From contig JAXMBA010000004.1 in the NCBI GenBank assembly GCA_046350095.1, positions 372,001 to 436,000 on the forward strand: 64,000 bases of DNA, in the 5' to 3' direction. This DNA comes from Urbifossiella sp046350095. GTDB lineage: Bacteria; Planctomycetota; Planctomycetia; Gemmatales; Gemmataceae. Below, one piece after another: positions 45,401 through 53,903 of the stretch. The notes below the pieces were generated by a model. It saw only the letters and a list, made by a program, of their open reading frames with translations, was not told the DNA's origin and searched no databases. Made by a program: the position numbers and the translations under genes. How positions within the stretch are numbered: position 1 is the first letter of the stretch; each line of letters starts with the position of its first letter.

Positions 45401-46942
45401 GCTCGGGGGAAGCTCCTGCGGTTCGCGGCGGCCGGCGGGGTAAAGGGGCTCGACGCACAAATCGCGGGCGTGGTGACCGGCCTGCTCGCCACGGTCGCCG
45501 ACGTGAAGGCGGCTGACGCCGATCGCATTGAGGCGGCGAAGTCCGTCACCGAGTTCCGCCCCGACGACTCCGACGCCGCGGCAAAGATGCTCGCCGCGAT
45601 CACGCCGCAGACGCCGCCGGCCGTCGCGGCGGGCATCTTCGAAGCGCTGGGGGGCTCGCGGTCGAAGACGCTCGGCCCCGCGGTCGTCGGGCGGCTCCGT
45701 GAGTTGCCGACGACCATCCGCCCCGCCGCCGTCCGGCTCGTCCTCGGCCGGCCCGACTCGGCCGCGGCCTTCCTCGACGCCGTGGAGAAGGGGCAACTCC
45801 GGTTCGACCTACTGGCACTGGACCAGAAAACGGCGCTAGCGAACAACGCCGATAAAGCCGTCGCGGCGCGGGCGCAGAAGCTCCTCGCCCTCGGCGGCGG
45901 GCTCCCGAGCCCGGACCGTCAGAAGGTGATCGACGAGTTGCACCACGTCCTCGCCAAGACCGGCGACGTGGCGAAGGGGAAGACGGTGTTCACCGCCCAG
46001 TGTGCGAAGTGCCACGTCTACGCCGGCGAGGGCACGCAGGTCGGCCCCGACCTGACCGGCATGGCCGTCCACCCGAAAGAAGAACTTCTCATCCACATCC
46101 TCGACCCGTCGCGGAGTGTGGAGGGGAACTTCAAGGCGTACCGCGTCGTGACCGTGGACGGCCGCTCGCTCGTGGGCCTGCTCGCCGGCGAGACGAAGAC
46201 ATCGGTGGAGGTGGTGGACGCCGAGGGGAAGCGGCACCCGCTGTCCCGCGACGACATCGAGACGCTGGCCGAGACCGAGAAGTCGCTGATGCCGGAGGGG
46301 TTCGAGAAGCAGATTAACCCGACCGAGCTGACGGACCTGCTCGAGTTCCTGACGCAAAAGGGGAAGTACGTCCCCGTGCCGCTCGACCGCGTGGCGACGG
46401 TCGTGACAACAAAGGGGATGTTCTTCGAGGACAGCGGCGTGGCCGAGCGGCTGGTGTTCCCGGACTGGAAGCCAAAGACCTTCAACGGCGTGCCGTTCGT
46501 CCTCGTGGACCCGCAGGGGGACAAGACGAAGAACGCCGTGATGCTGTACGGCCCGCAGGGGAAGCGAGCCCCGGACATGCCCAAGAGCGTGTCGCTCCCT
46601 TACGCCGGTAAGGCGAAGGCGGTCCACCTGCTGAGCGGCATCGGGGGCTGGAACTCGCCGGCGATTCCGAAGGGGTCCGTGAGCATGACGGTCCGCCTCC
46701 GCTACGAGGACGGCAGGACGGAGGACCACGACCTGGTGAACGGCGTCCACTTCGCCGACTACATCCGCCGCGTGGACGTGCCCGGGTCGCAGTTCGCGTT
46801 CGGTATGCGCGGCGGGCAGCAGGTGCGGTACCTGGCCGTGACGCCGCGCCGGCCGGACGTCGTGATCCGCAGCATCGAGTTCGTGAAGGGGCCGGACGGC
46901 AGTGCGCCGGTCGTCATGGCCGTGACCGTGGAATCGCCTTGA
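42482..46942 (+). CDS. ThuA-domain PVC-type haem-binding (membrane-bound dehydrogenase) protein
   Basis: 1486 residues. Signal peptide about 1-24. ThuA-like domain (about 28-235, with IPVHCASYC and GHDQRTWGNP). Then a PVC-type beta-propeller of the 'membrane-bound dehydrogenase' group (about 290-690) with Ca-loop motifs DTDGDGVCD and DTDGDGTAD. A HEAT-like helical region follows (about 700-1130), including a Pro/Ala/Gly-rich linker near 900. A c-type haem site CAKCH begins at residue 1174. The C-terminal part (about 1290-1486) is beta-rich and may be a galactose-binding-like domain. Probably oxidises sugars or links to sulfated polysaccharide breakdown. ATG 42482 (MRALPPLIAA) has TGGAG upstream. 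First gene of the operon to 52150. Confidence 0.9.
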   Translation: MRALPPLIAALLAGFALQTGGRGADLPPLKLLFLGDSAGHQPAARFEQLRPVFAARNISLTYTDKLDDLNAAKLNQFDGLMVYANHTRIAPEQEKALLDYVASGKGFIPVHCASYCFLNSPAYIDLVGAQFRSHTTGTFRTTAVAPDHAILKGYRSFTSWDETYVHHKHNETDRTLLEVREEPGVKEPWTWTRTHGKGRVFYTAWGHDQRTWGNPGFQNLLERGVRWACNQDPALAGPYFDRPDMTKPATGLAPFEYVPAKVPFYPAGKKAGTKGDPGGKMQKPLPPDESVKHYVTPVGFQVRPFVTEEKLGGKPLAMAWDEKGRLWVSVSLDYPNELKPAGQGRDRIVICTDTDGDGVCDTVTTFADKLSIVTSLLPYAGGVIAHQAPVTLFLKDTDGDGTADVRQELLRGWSTGDTHAGPSNLRYGFDNWVYGAIGYAGFNGVVNGERLNFRQGFYRFKVEAENGTLKVTKLEFLRSTNNNTWGLNFDETGELFGSTANGCPLVHMPIPNRYTEQVRGLSATPLANIAADNHMEPITDKVRQVDWHGGFTAASHVALYTARTYPREYWNRTAFVSEPTGHLTAAFTLRPNGATFAATYGWNILASDDEWAAPIDAQVGPDGNVWVNDWYNFIVQHNPTPAGFKNGAGNAYETELRDKTHGRIYRVVHNGKADAGPKLAGASPLELVEALKHPNLGWRLHAQRLLVERGQRDVEPALLKLVRDKSVDETGLNAGAVHAVWTVSGLRGARAVPEGLTEFVQAAVTHPSAAVRRAGYLGLVAKLTEHADGLLPALAPRSPYADADVPVRVAALLATADLTDAANLSKVLASHLSDPSFLEPAGLADATAAAGVAHPLRFLTAVAATPKERTLPPASAKVVELVARTFASNPKAPPAKGAAGPAPGGAPTGGAAAQPAAEPSPVELLLRRLGTNPKADDAILAGLAAGWPSGKALTLTPDGEKAVGDLLGKLAPSARGKLLRFAAAGGVKGLDAQIAGVVTGLLATVADVKAADADRIEAAKSVTEFRPDDSDAAAKMLAAITPQTPPAVAAGIFEALGGSRSKTLGPAVVGRLRELPTTIRPAAVRLVLGRPDSAAAFLDAVEKGQLRFDLLALDQKTALANNADKAVAARAQKLLALGGGLPSPDRQKVIDELHHVLAKTGDVAKGKTVFTAQCAKCHVYAGEGTQVGPDLTGMAVHPKEELLIHILDPSRSVEGNFKAYRVVTVDGRSLVGLLAGETKTSVEVVDAEGKRHPLSRDDIETLAETEKSLMPEGFEKQINPTELTDLLEFLTQKGKYVPVPLDRVATVVTTKGMFFEDSGVAERLVFPDWKPKTFNGVPFVLVDPQGDKTKNAVMLYGPQGKRAPDMPKSVSLPYAGKAKAVHLLSGIGGWNSPAIPKGSVSMTVRLRYEDGRTEDHDLVNGVHFADYIRRVDVPGSQFAFGMRGGQQVRYLAVTPRRPDVVIRSIEFVKGPDGSAPVVMAVTVESP

Positions 46943-46958
46943 GATGGAGTCCGGGTGC

Positions 46959-46990
46959 GGGGGGGGGGGGGGGGGGGCGCCCCCCCCCCC
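46959..46990. repeat. G19 / C11 homopolymer spacer
   Basis: 19 consecutive G (46959-46977), then CG, then 11 C (46980-46990), which could fold into an all-GC hairpin. It lies between two genes of one operon. Runs this long are error-prone, so the true length may differ; an assembly artefact is possible. Confidence 0.85.
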
Positions 46991-47046
46991 GCCGCAAGCG
47001 CCCGACCAAAGCCCCCGAGACATTCCCGCCCGCCGGACACGTTGCC

Positions 47047-49575
47047 ATGCTTCGCACGCGCCTCACCGCCGCCGTCGCCCTCGGGGCCGTCGCCGCGCGG
47101 GCCGTCCGCCACGCGGACGGCCAGCCCGCCGCGAAGGCGTTCGCCCAGAAGGACGTGGACTTCTACGAGAAGGAGGTGCGGCCGATCCTGGCCGTGCACT
47201 GCCTCAAGTGCCACGGCGCGGACGACAAGGTCAAGGGCGGCTTCAGCCTCGCCACACGCGAGGGTGTGCTCGCCGGCGGCGACACCGGCCCGGCCGTGGA
47301 CCTGAAGGACCACGCCGCCAGCCTGCTCCTCAAGGCCGTCGAGTACAAGGACGAGTCGACCCGGATGCCCCCCAAGGGAAAACTCCCCGACAAGGACATC
47401 GCCGTACTCCGGAAGTGGGTTGCCGCCGGCCTCCCCTTCCCCGCCGACCAACTGACCGCGAAGGGCGGCGCGGCCAAGCACAAGGAGAAGGGCGGCGTCG
47501 TGACCGAGGAGGCGAAGCGGTACTGGGCGTTCCAGCCGGTGAAGCGGCCGGGCGCGCCCCAGGTGAAGAACACCACGTGGGTCAAAACGCCGATCGACGC
47601 CTTCGTCCTGGCGAAGCTCGACGAAAAGGGCCTCCGCCCGGTCGCGGCCGCCGACCGCACCGCCCTCGTGCGCCGGGCCTACTACGACCTGTGGGGGCTG
47701 CCGCCGACGCCGGAGCAGGTCGACGCATTCGTCCAGGACACTTCGCCGGACGCCTGGCCGAAGCTGATCGACGCCCTGCTCGCGAGCCCGCACTACGGCG
47801 AGAAGTGGGGCCGCCACTGGCTCGACGTGGTCCGCTACGCCGAGACGAACGGGTACGAGCGCGACGGCCCCAAGCCGAACGCGTGGCGCTACCGCGACTA
47901 CGTCATCCGCTCGTTCAACGCGGACAAGCCGTTCGACCTGTTCGTGAAGGAGCAACTCGCGGGCGACGAGTTCCCCGGGTATAACCCGGACGCCGTTATC
48001 GCCACCGGCTTCTACCGCCTCGGCATCTGGGACGACGAGCCCGCCGACCCCAGGCAGGCGCTTTACGACGGCTACGACGACCTCGTCACTGTGACCGGGC
48101 AGGGCTTCCTCGGCCTCACGATGAACTGCGCCCGCTGCCACGACCACAAGGTCGATCCGTTCCCGCAGGCCGACTATTACCGCTTCTTGTCGTTCTTCCG
48201 CGACATCCGCCCGTTCAGCGACACCCGCGGCGTGTCGTCCAGCACGAACATGACGGACATCACGCCGCCCGAGCGGCGGAAGGTGTACGAGGCCGAGTTG
48301 CTGGAGCGACAGGCGAAGGTCGGCGAGCTGACCACGAAGATGCGGGCCGTCGAGGACGCGGCCATCAAGAAGATGCCGGCCGAGGACCAGCGAGCCAGCG
48401 AAGGCCCGGACCGGCCCCAGGTGGTCGCGAAGGTGCCCGGCTTCCTGAGCGCCCGCGAGAAGGCCGACTATCTGGCGATGAAGAAGGACCGCACGGAGCT
48501 GGAGAAGCGGCCCCGGCCGGCGGGGCAGGAGTTCGCCCTGTCCGTCAACCAGTGCGACCCGCGCCCGCCGACGGTGTTCGTGCTCCCCCGCGGCAACCCG
48601 CACGCGAAGGGGGCCGAGGTCCAGCCCGGCTTCCCGCAGGTGCTTGGCGTGGCAGACCCCGCCATGCCCGCGCCGCCGCCCGGCGCGAAGACCAGCGGCC
48701 GCCGCACGGTGTTGGCGAACTGGGTGGCCTCGAAGGACAACCCGCTGACGGCGCGGGTGTTGGTGAACCGCGTGTGGCAGGGGCACTTCGGCCGGGGTAT
48801 CGTGCCGTCGTCGAACGACTTCGGCAAGCTCGGCGAGGGCCCGACCCACCCCGAGTTGCTCGACTGGCTCGCGGCCGACTTCGTGGACGGCGGTTGGACC
48901 CTGAAGCGCCTCCACAAGCTCATCATGACCTCGGCCGTGTACCAGCTGGCGTCCGCCGGCGACGACGCGAACCTGAAGGCCGACCCGGCCAACCACCGGC
49001 TCTGGCGCTACCCGATGCGGCGGCTGACGGCCGAGGAGGTCCGCGACTCCGTGCTGGCCGTGAGCGGGGCGCTGAACCCCAAGATGTTCGGGGCGAGCGT
49101 GTACCCGAAGATCCCGGCCGAGGTTCTGGCGGGGCAGTCCGTCCCGGGGATGGGCTGGCCGGTGACGAAGGGGGAGGAGGCGAACCGCCGCACCGTGTAC
49201 GTCGGCGTCAAGCGGTCGCTTCAGGTGCCGATCCTGGCGACGCACGACCAGGCCGACACCGACAACAGCTGCCCCGTCCGCTACACGACGACCGTGCCGA
49301 CGCAGGCACTCGGGCTACTCAACGGCGAATTCTCGAACGAGCAGGCGGGCACGTTCGCGGCCCGGTTGCAGCGCGAATTACCGGGCGACTTGACGGGCCA
49401 GGTGACGCGGGCCGTCCGCCTGACGAGCGGCCGTACGCCGCCGCCCGCGGAGGTGGCGAAGGACGTCGCGTTCGTCACCAACCAGCGCACGCGCCACGGC
49501 CTCGACGAGCGGACGGCGCTGACCCGCTACTGTCTCCTGCTGCTAAACACGAACGAGTTCGTCTACCTCGACTGA
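47047..49575 (+). CDS. PSD1/DUF1549/DUF1553 planctomycete cytochrome c protein
   Basis: 842 residues. Domains in order: signal peptide (1-22), planctomycete cytochrome C (PSCyt1) with haem motif CLKCH (Cys 52 onwards), DUF1549 (about 175-380, GEKWGRHWLDVVRYAET) containing a second CXXCH (CARCHDHK), and DUF1553/PSD1 (about 550-800, RTVLANWVASKDNPLTARVLVNRVW). Expected extracytoplasmic. Such proteins are the planctomycete hallmark and are always next to a DUF1501 protein, as here (40-base gap). They probably act in electron transfer or in processing complex polymers. The start ATG 47047 follows the homopolymer spacer; the frame is open upstream through it but that part is not protein-like. Confidence 0.92.
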   Translation: MLRTRLTAAVALGAVAARAVRHADGQPAAKAFAQKDVDFYEKEVRPILAVHCLKCHGADDKVKGGFSLATREGVLAGGDTGPAVDLKDHAASLLLKAVEYKDESTRMPPKGKLPDKDIAVLRKWVAAGLPFPADQLTAKGGAAKHKEKGGVVTEEAKRYWAFQPVKRPGAPQVKNTTWVKTPIDAFVLAKLDEKGLRPVAAADRTALVRRAYYDLWGLPPTPEQVDAFVQDTSPDAWPKLIDALLASPHYGEKWGRHWLDVVRYAETNGYERDGPKPNAWRYRDYVIRSFNADKPFDLFVKEQLAGDEFPGYNPDAVIATGFYRLGIWDDEPADPRQALYDGYDDLVTVTGQGFLGLTMNCARCHDHKVDPFPQADYYRFLSFFRDIRPFSDTRGVSSSTNMTDITPPERRKVYEAELLERQAKVGELTTKMRAVEDAAIKKMPAEDQRASEGPDRPQVVAKVPGFLSAREKADYLAMKKDRTELEKRPRPAGQEFALSVNQCDPRPPTVFVLPRGNPHAKGAEVQPGFPQVLGVADPAMPAPPPGAKTSGRRTVLANWVASKDNPLTARVLVNRVWQGHFGRGIVPSSNDFGKLGEGPTHPELLDWLAADFVDGGWTLKRLHKLIMTSAVYQLASAGDDANLKADPANHRLWRYPMRRLTAEEVRDSVLAVSGALNPKMFGASVYPKIPAEVLAGQSVPGMGWPVTKGEEANRRTVYVGVKRSLQVPILATHDQADTDNSCPVRYTTTVPTQALGLLNGEFSNEQAGTFAARLQRELPGDLTGQVTRAVRLTSGRTPPPAEVAKDVAFVTNQRTRHGLDERTALTRYCLLLLNTNEFVYLD

Positions 49576-49615
49576 CCCCCTGGGCCCGCACACGACCTCC
49601 GCAAGGAGATGACCG

Positions 49616-51088
49616 ATGTCCCGAGATCAGTTCTGCGGCCGGACGCGGCGCGAGTTCCTGTGGGAGGCCGGCGGCGGCTTCGCCGGGCTCGCCCTCGCGT
49701 CGCAGCTCGACCGCGACGGCTTCTTCGCCCGCGCCTCCGCGCAGGACGGCCCGGCCCCGGCCGCGCCGCCGCGGTCGTTCGTCAACCCGATGGCACCGAA
49801 GCCGCCGATGTTCCCGGCGAAGGCGAAGTCGGTCATCTTCATCTTCTGCTACGGCGGCCCGAGCCAGGTCGACACGTTCGACCACAAGCCCGAGCTGTAC
49901 CGCCTCGACGGCCAGACCATCCCCGTGCGGACGTTCGGCCGCGGGGGCCACAAGGCCGAGGGGCGCGTGGTCGGCCCGAAGTGGCAGTTCAAGCCCTACG
50001 GCCGCTGCGGCAAGCTCGTCAGCGACCTGTTCCCGAACGTCGGTACCTGCGTGGACGACATCGCGTTCGTCCACTCGCTCTACGCCGAGAGCCCGATCCA
50101 CGGGTCGGCGCTGCTGATGATGAACAGCGGCCGCATACTCAGCGGACACCCGAGCCTCGGGGGCTGGGTCACTTATGGCCTCGGCAGCGAAAACGAGAAC
50201 CTGCCTGGCTACGTCGTGATGCTCGACAAGACCGGCGGGCCGATCAGCGGGCCGAAGAACTGGTCGAGCGGCTACATGCCGGCCGCATACCAGGGCGTCG
50301 TCATTCGCGCCGACCGCACGCCGATCCACGACCTGGCCCCACCCCCGGGCTTCACCCGCGAGCAGCAGCGGACGCTGCTCGACCGGCTGAAGGAAAAGAA
50401 CGAGGAGCACCTCGCCGCACGGCCCGACAACACCGAGCTGGCGGCCCGCATCGCGAGCTACGAGCTGGCGTTCAAGATGCAGCAACACGCCCCGGAGGCC
50501 GTGGACTTCGCCCAGGAGACGGCCGAGACCAAGGCGCTGTACGGCGTCGGCGAGGAGAAGACGGACGACTTCGGCCGAAAGTGCCTCCTCGCCCGCCGGC
50601 TGGTGGAGCGCGGCGTGCGGTTCGTGCAGGTGTACAGCGGCGGTGCGCACAACGACGACAACTGGGACGCCCACTCGGACATGGTCCGCAACCACGGCAA
50701 GCACGCCGGCGCGACCGACAAGCCGGTGGCCGGGCTGCTGAAGGACCTGAAGCGCCGGGGCTTGCTCGACAGCACGATCGTGGTGTGGGGCGGCGAGTTC
50801 GGCCGGCAGCCGACGGCCGAGTACGCCCAGGGGACCGGCCGCGACCACAACTCCTACGGCTTCACGATGTGGCTCGCCGGCGGCGGCATCAAGGGCGGCG
50901 TGAGCGTCGGCAAGACGGACGAACTCGGCAACAACGCCGTGGAGGACCGCTTCCACGTCAAGAACCTGCACGCGACGATCCTGACGCAGATGGGCCTCGA
51001 CCCGAACCGGCTGAGCTACTTCTACGGCGGCCTCGACCAAAAGCTGGTCGGCGTCGAGGGGGCGGAGCCGATCCGCCAAATCATCTAA
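49616..51088 (+). CDS. DUF1501 (sulfatase-like) protein with Tat signal
   Basis: 490 residues. N-terminal twin-arginine signal: TRREFLWEAGG with hydrophobic core FAGLALAS, so exported folded via Tat. The DUF1501 region is an alkaline-phosphatase/sulfatase-like fold (FIFCYGGPSQVDTFDHKP, GGEFGRQP and GRDHNSYGF with metal-site residues). No formylglycine Cys context is visible, so not a plain sulfatase. Always cotranscribed with the PSD1 protein in planctomycetes, where the pair is thought to act together. The next gene follows after 15 bases. Confidence 0.92.
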   Translation: MSRDQFCGRTRREFLWEAGGGFAGLALASQLDRDGFFARASAQDGPAPAAPPRSFVNPMAPKPPMFPAKAKSVIFIFCYGGPSQVDTFDHKPELYRLDGQTIPVRTFGRGGHKAEGRVVGPKWQFKPYGRCGKLVSDLFPNVGTCVDDIAFVHSLYAESPIHGSALLMMNSGRILSGHPSLGGWVTYGLGSENENLPGYVVMLDKTGGPISGPKNWSSGYMPAAYQGVVIRADRTPIHDLAPPPGFTREQQRTLLDRLKEKNEEHLAARPDNTELAARIASYELAFKMQQHAPEAVDFAQETAETKALYGVGEEKTDDFGRKCLLARRLVERGVRFVQVYSGGAHNDDNWDAHSDMVRNHGKHAGATDKPVAGLLKDLKRRGLLDSTIVVWGGEFGRQPTAEYAQGTGRDHNSYGFTMWLAGGGIKGGVSVGKTDELGNNAVEDRFHVKNLHATILTQMGLDPNRLSYFYGGLDQKLVGVEGAEPIRQII

Positions 51089-51103
51089 CGCGCGGAGCCT
51101 ACC

Positions 51104-52150
51104 ATGCTCGCCCTCTCCCGCCGCGAATTCCTCGCCGCCAGCGCCGTCGCACCGACAGTCGTCACGGCTCAGTCGGCCGACGAGCCGGTGGCGTTCTTCG
51201 TCGTCGGCGACACGCATTACCTCGCCGACCGTGACGACGTGAAGAAACTCGACGCTCGCTCGGCCCCGGTGACGACGCGGCTCGTGGACACGCTCAACCG
51301 CCTCCCCGGCACCGCCATCCCGGCCGCGGCCGGCGGCGGCACGGTGCGTACGCCGCGCGGGCTCCTCCACGCCGGCGACCTCATCGACACCGGGGACAAG
51401 ACGAACGTGGCAATGCAGGAGACGGAGTGGAACGCCTTCGCCGCCGACTTCGGCCTGACGGGCTCCGACGGCCGGCTCAAGGTCCCTGTTTACGAGGTCC
51501 ACGGCAACCACGACTCGCCGCGCGGCGACGGCCTCGTCGTGAAACAGATCGCCGCCCGCAACCGCCGCCGGCCCGGCGTCGGGAACGTGTCGCCGAACGG
51601 CGTCCACTACTCGTGGGACTGGGGCCGCGTGCATTGTATCGCGCTCGGCATCGTGGTCGGGCAGGTGCCGTCGGTCACGCGCCGCCGCCGCTACGCCCCA
51701 CTCGACAGCCTCGGCTTCCTCGCCGCCGACCTGCGAGAGAAGGTGGGTACGAGCGGCCGGCCGGTCGTGATCCTGCACCACGTGGACATGCTCCGCTACG
51801 CCGGCCCGACCGACGTGCCCGACGCCGCCGCAACCGCCCGCGAGTGGGACCCGGCTGACGTGAAGGGTTACTACGACGTGCTGAAGGGGTACAACGTCGT
51901 GGCCATCTTCTACGGCCACACCCACGCTCGCAACGTCTACAAGTGGGACGGCTCGAACCGCGCCGCGGCGGCTGGAATCCCGACGTTCAACGTGGACAAC
52001 TCGTCGCACTTCGGCAGCCCGGCCCAGGCGTTCTTCTACGTCGAGGTCGGGGCCGACCGCACCACCGTCCGCGAGTACGCGACGCCCGACAACTACCAGA
52101 CCGGAAGCTGGACGCCGCAGACGTGGACCACTCCGGTTGGCGCCAAATAA
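51104..52150 (+). CDS. Tat-exported metallophosphoesterase
   Basis: 348 residues. SRREFLAASAVAPT is a twin-arginine signal. Calcineurin-like motifs: GDTH (metal), then GDLIDTG, GNHD, HHVD and GHTH, the five blocks of the dinuclear metal centre. Likely a secreted phosphoesterase acting on phosphorylated or lipid substrates, last gene of the operon. The terminator at 52174-52201 closes the transcript. Start ATG 51104. Confidence 0.9.
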   Translation: MLALSRREFLAASAVAPTVVTAQSADEPVAFFVVGDTHYLADRDDVKKLDARSAPVTTRLVDTLNRLPGTAIPAAAGGGTVRTPRGLLHAGDLIDTGDKTNVAMQETEWNAFAADFGLTGSDGRLKVPVYEVHGNHDSPRGDGLVVKQIAARNRRRPGVGNVSPNGVHYSWDWGRVHCIALGIVVGQVPSVTRRRRYAPLDSLGFLAADLREKVGTSGRPVVILHHVDMLRYAGPTDVPDAAATAREWDPADVKGYYDVLKGYNVVAIFYGHTHARNVYKWDGSNRAAAAGIPTFNVDNSSHFGSPAQAFFYVEVGADRTTVREYATPDNYQTGSWTPQTWTTPVGAK

Positions 52151-52173
52151 GCGGCCACAGGCACGCACTCGAC

Positions 52174-52201
52174 GCCCGGGGACGGCCGTCCCCGGGCTTT
52201 T
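52174..52201 (+). terminator. Rho-independent terminator of the catabolic operon
   Basis: Perfect 12-bp stem GCCCGGGGACGG (52174-52185) with complement (52186-52197), then TTTT. Very like the terminator at 2002-2032. Confidence 0.88.
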
Positions 52202-52270
52202 CCGTTGGACGAAATCGATGAGGATTCTATAGAATCATGCCTGCCGTCCTGTCCTCTTCCGAGCGACGCC

Positions 52271-53107
52271 ATGAACGCCGCCCCGACCGTGTTCCGCACC
52301 ATCCCGGGTCAGGACGAGCTGTCCAGCATTCCGCGAGACCTCTCGTTCCACCCGTCGGTCAACGAGCGGCCGAAGGTGCTCACCCCGGATCAGATTGCCC
52401 GATTCAACCGCGACGGCTACCTGATGCCGTTCCGCTTTTTCGGCCCCGACGAGGCGGCCGACATCCGCGGTTACTTTGACACGCTGCTGGCCCGGTACGC
52501 CGCGGAGGGGAAGGACAGTTATTCGATCAGCTCGGCTCACCTGCGGCACGGCCGGGTGTGGGACGTCCTCACGAACCCGCGGATCGTCGCGGTCGTGTCG
52601 GACCTGCTCGGGGCGGGCGTGGTCGCGTGGGGGTCCCACTTCTTCTGCAAGATGCCGGGCGACGGGAAGGCCGTGAGCTGGCACCAGGACGCGAGCTACT
52701 GGCCGCTCACGCCGAGCAAGGCGGTGACGGTGTGGCTCGCCATCGACGACGCCGACCGCGGCAACGCCTGCATGCGCGTCATCCCCGGGACGCACGTCCT
52801 CGGTCACCTCACGTGGCAGTTGAGCGAGCAAGACGAGAGCAATGTGCTGAACCTGACGGTGCCGGGCGTCGAAAAGTACGGCGACCCGGTGTACGTGGAA
52901 CTGAAGGCCGGCGAGGCATCCCTTCACTCGGACCTGTTGCTCCACGGGTCGGAGATGAACACGTCGACGCGGCGCCGCTGCGGCCTCACGCTGCGCTACA
53001 CCGCGGCCGACGTGACAGCCTACCTCGGCTGGGCGGACAAGGGTGTGGTCGTGGCCGGCCCGCCGCCGGCGCACTGGGCCAACCGCCCACGGCCGACGGA
53101 AGAGTGA
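52271..53107 (+). CDS. Phytanoyl-CoA dioxygenase (PhyH) family protein
   Basis: 278 residues. Fe(II)/2-oxoglutarate oxygenase of the PhyH family: facial triad HXD in WHQDASYW and the distal His in LLHGSEMN, followed by RRCGLTLRY with the 2-oxoglutarate-binding Arg. Substrate unknown; bacterial members hydroxylate lipids, amino acids or natural-product intermediates. The start is the ATG of MNAAPTVFR (52271); an upstream extension to 52205 is not protein-like. Convergent with the DUF2293 gene 4 bases away. Confidence 0.88.
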   Translation: MNAAPTVFRTIPGQDELSSIPRDLSFHPSVNERPKVLTPDQIARFNRDGYLMPFRFFGPDEAADIRGYFDTLLARYAAEGKDSYSISSAHLRHGRVWDVLTNPRIVAVVSDLLGAGVVAWGSHFFCKMPGDGKAVSWHQDASYWPLTPSKAVTVWLAIDDADRGNACMRVIPGTHVLGHLTWQLSEQDESNVLNLTVPGVEKYGDPVYVELKAGEASLHSDLLLHGSEMNTSTRRRCGLTLRYTAADVTAYLGWADKGVVVAGPPPAHWANRPRPTEE

Positions 53108-53111
53108 CCCG

Positions 53112-53804
53112 TCACCCCGCCCGCGCCGCCTGCGCCAGCCCGCGCTCGAGCGGGCACCCCGTCGGCGGTACTGGTTCGCCCCGCCGGTACCGGTCGAGTA
53201 ACGCCTTCGACCCCGCCGCCAGCTGCCGCCGCACCTCGCGGCGTGCCCCCTTCACCCGCGCGACGTGCATGTCGTCGTAGGCCGTTGTTTGGTGCCGTAG
53301 CCAGGCGATGACTGCGGCTTCCGCCCGCCGTTCGACCGGGATGCGCTTCGTGCGGGCGACGGTGCCGCTGCCGACCGGCGTGGCGTGCGCCGCGACCGCC
53401 ACCGCGAGCCGGTTAGCCAAGTCGGAGTAGCGCGTGTCGAACCGCAGGTACGTCCGCACGGCCGCGGTGAAGTCCTCGACGTACTCGGCCTGTGCCGCCT
53501 CGCGCCGCTTCGCACCGGCGGCCAGTTTGCGGGCGTAGGCCGGGTCTGCACGCTCGGCCTCCAACTGGGCGCGGACTTCCGCGATGGTCGCGGCCGGCGC
53601 CCACACGCCGCGCGAGAACACCTTGCGGCCACGCTGCTCCTGCACCGTCCAGCTCGGGCCGGCGGCCTTCACGCGTCGTGTCGCTCCGGGGTCGCCCGGG
53701 GGTAACAGCTCCCAGCCCTCGGGAACGGGTCGCACCTTCCCGTCGGCGGTGCGGACGGTGCGGTCGGTCGGCCCGGGGCGGGCGATGATGGACTCGTCGG
53801 ACAT
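53112..53804 (-). CDS. DUF2293-domain protein
   Basis: 230 residues. The C-terminal part matches the DUF2293 pattern: AVIAWLRHQTTAYDDMHVARVKGARREVRRQLAAGSKALLDRYRRG. The N-terminal half (about 1-120) is basic and helical with a WELLPPGDPG loop. Cytoplasmic, function unknown; the basic surface suggests nucleic-acid contact (inference). Divergent from rtcA with a 99-base spacer that should hold both promoters. Confidence 0.75.
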   Translation of the reverse strand: MSDESIIARPGPTDRTVRTADGKVRPVPEGWELLPPGDPGATRRVKAAGPSWTVQEQRGRKVFSRGVWAPAATIAEVRAQLEAERADPAYARKLAAGAKRREAAQAEYVEDFTAAVRTYLRFDTRYSDLANRLAVAVAAHATPVGSGTVARTKRIPVERRAEAAVIAWLRHQTTAYDDMHVARVKGARREVRRQLAAGSKALLDRYRRGEPVPPTGCPLERGLAQAARAG

Positions 53805-53903
53805 GCGGGATAGGATCGGTCCGCGGGTGGCGTAATCTGAACCCGGCGCGGCCGCCGCGTGTCCGACGTGGGGAATCAGCGGAGGACGCGTGTGTCAGGC
53901 GGC

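Noticed and set aside
46759..49245. Long open frame on the minus strand (828 codons) across the PSD1 gene
   Set aside because: Shadow of the plus-strand CDS in GC-rich sequence: Arg/Leu/Val/His-rich without domains, while the plus frame has complete haem and DUF1553 motifs.
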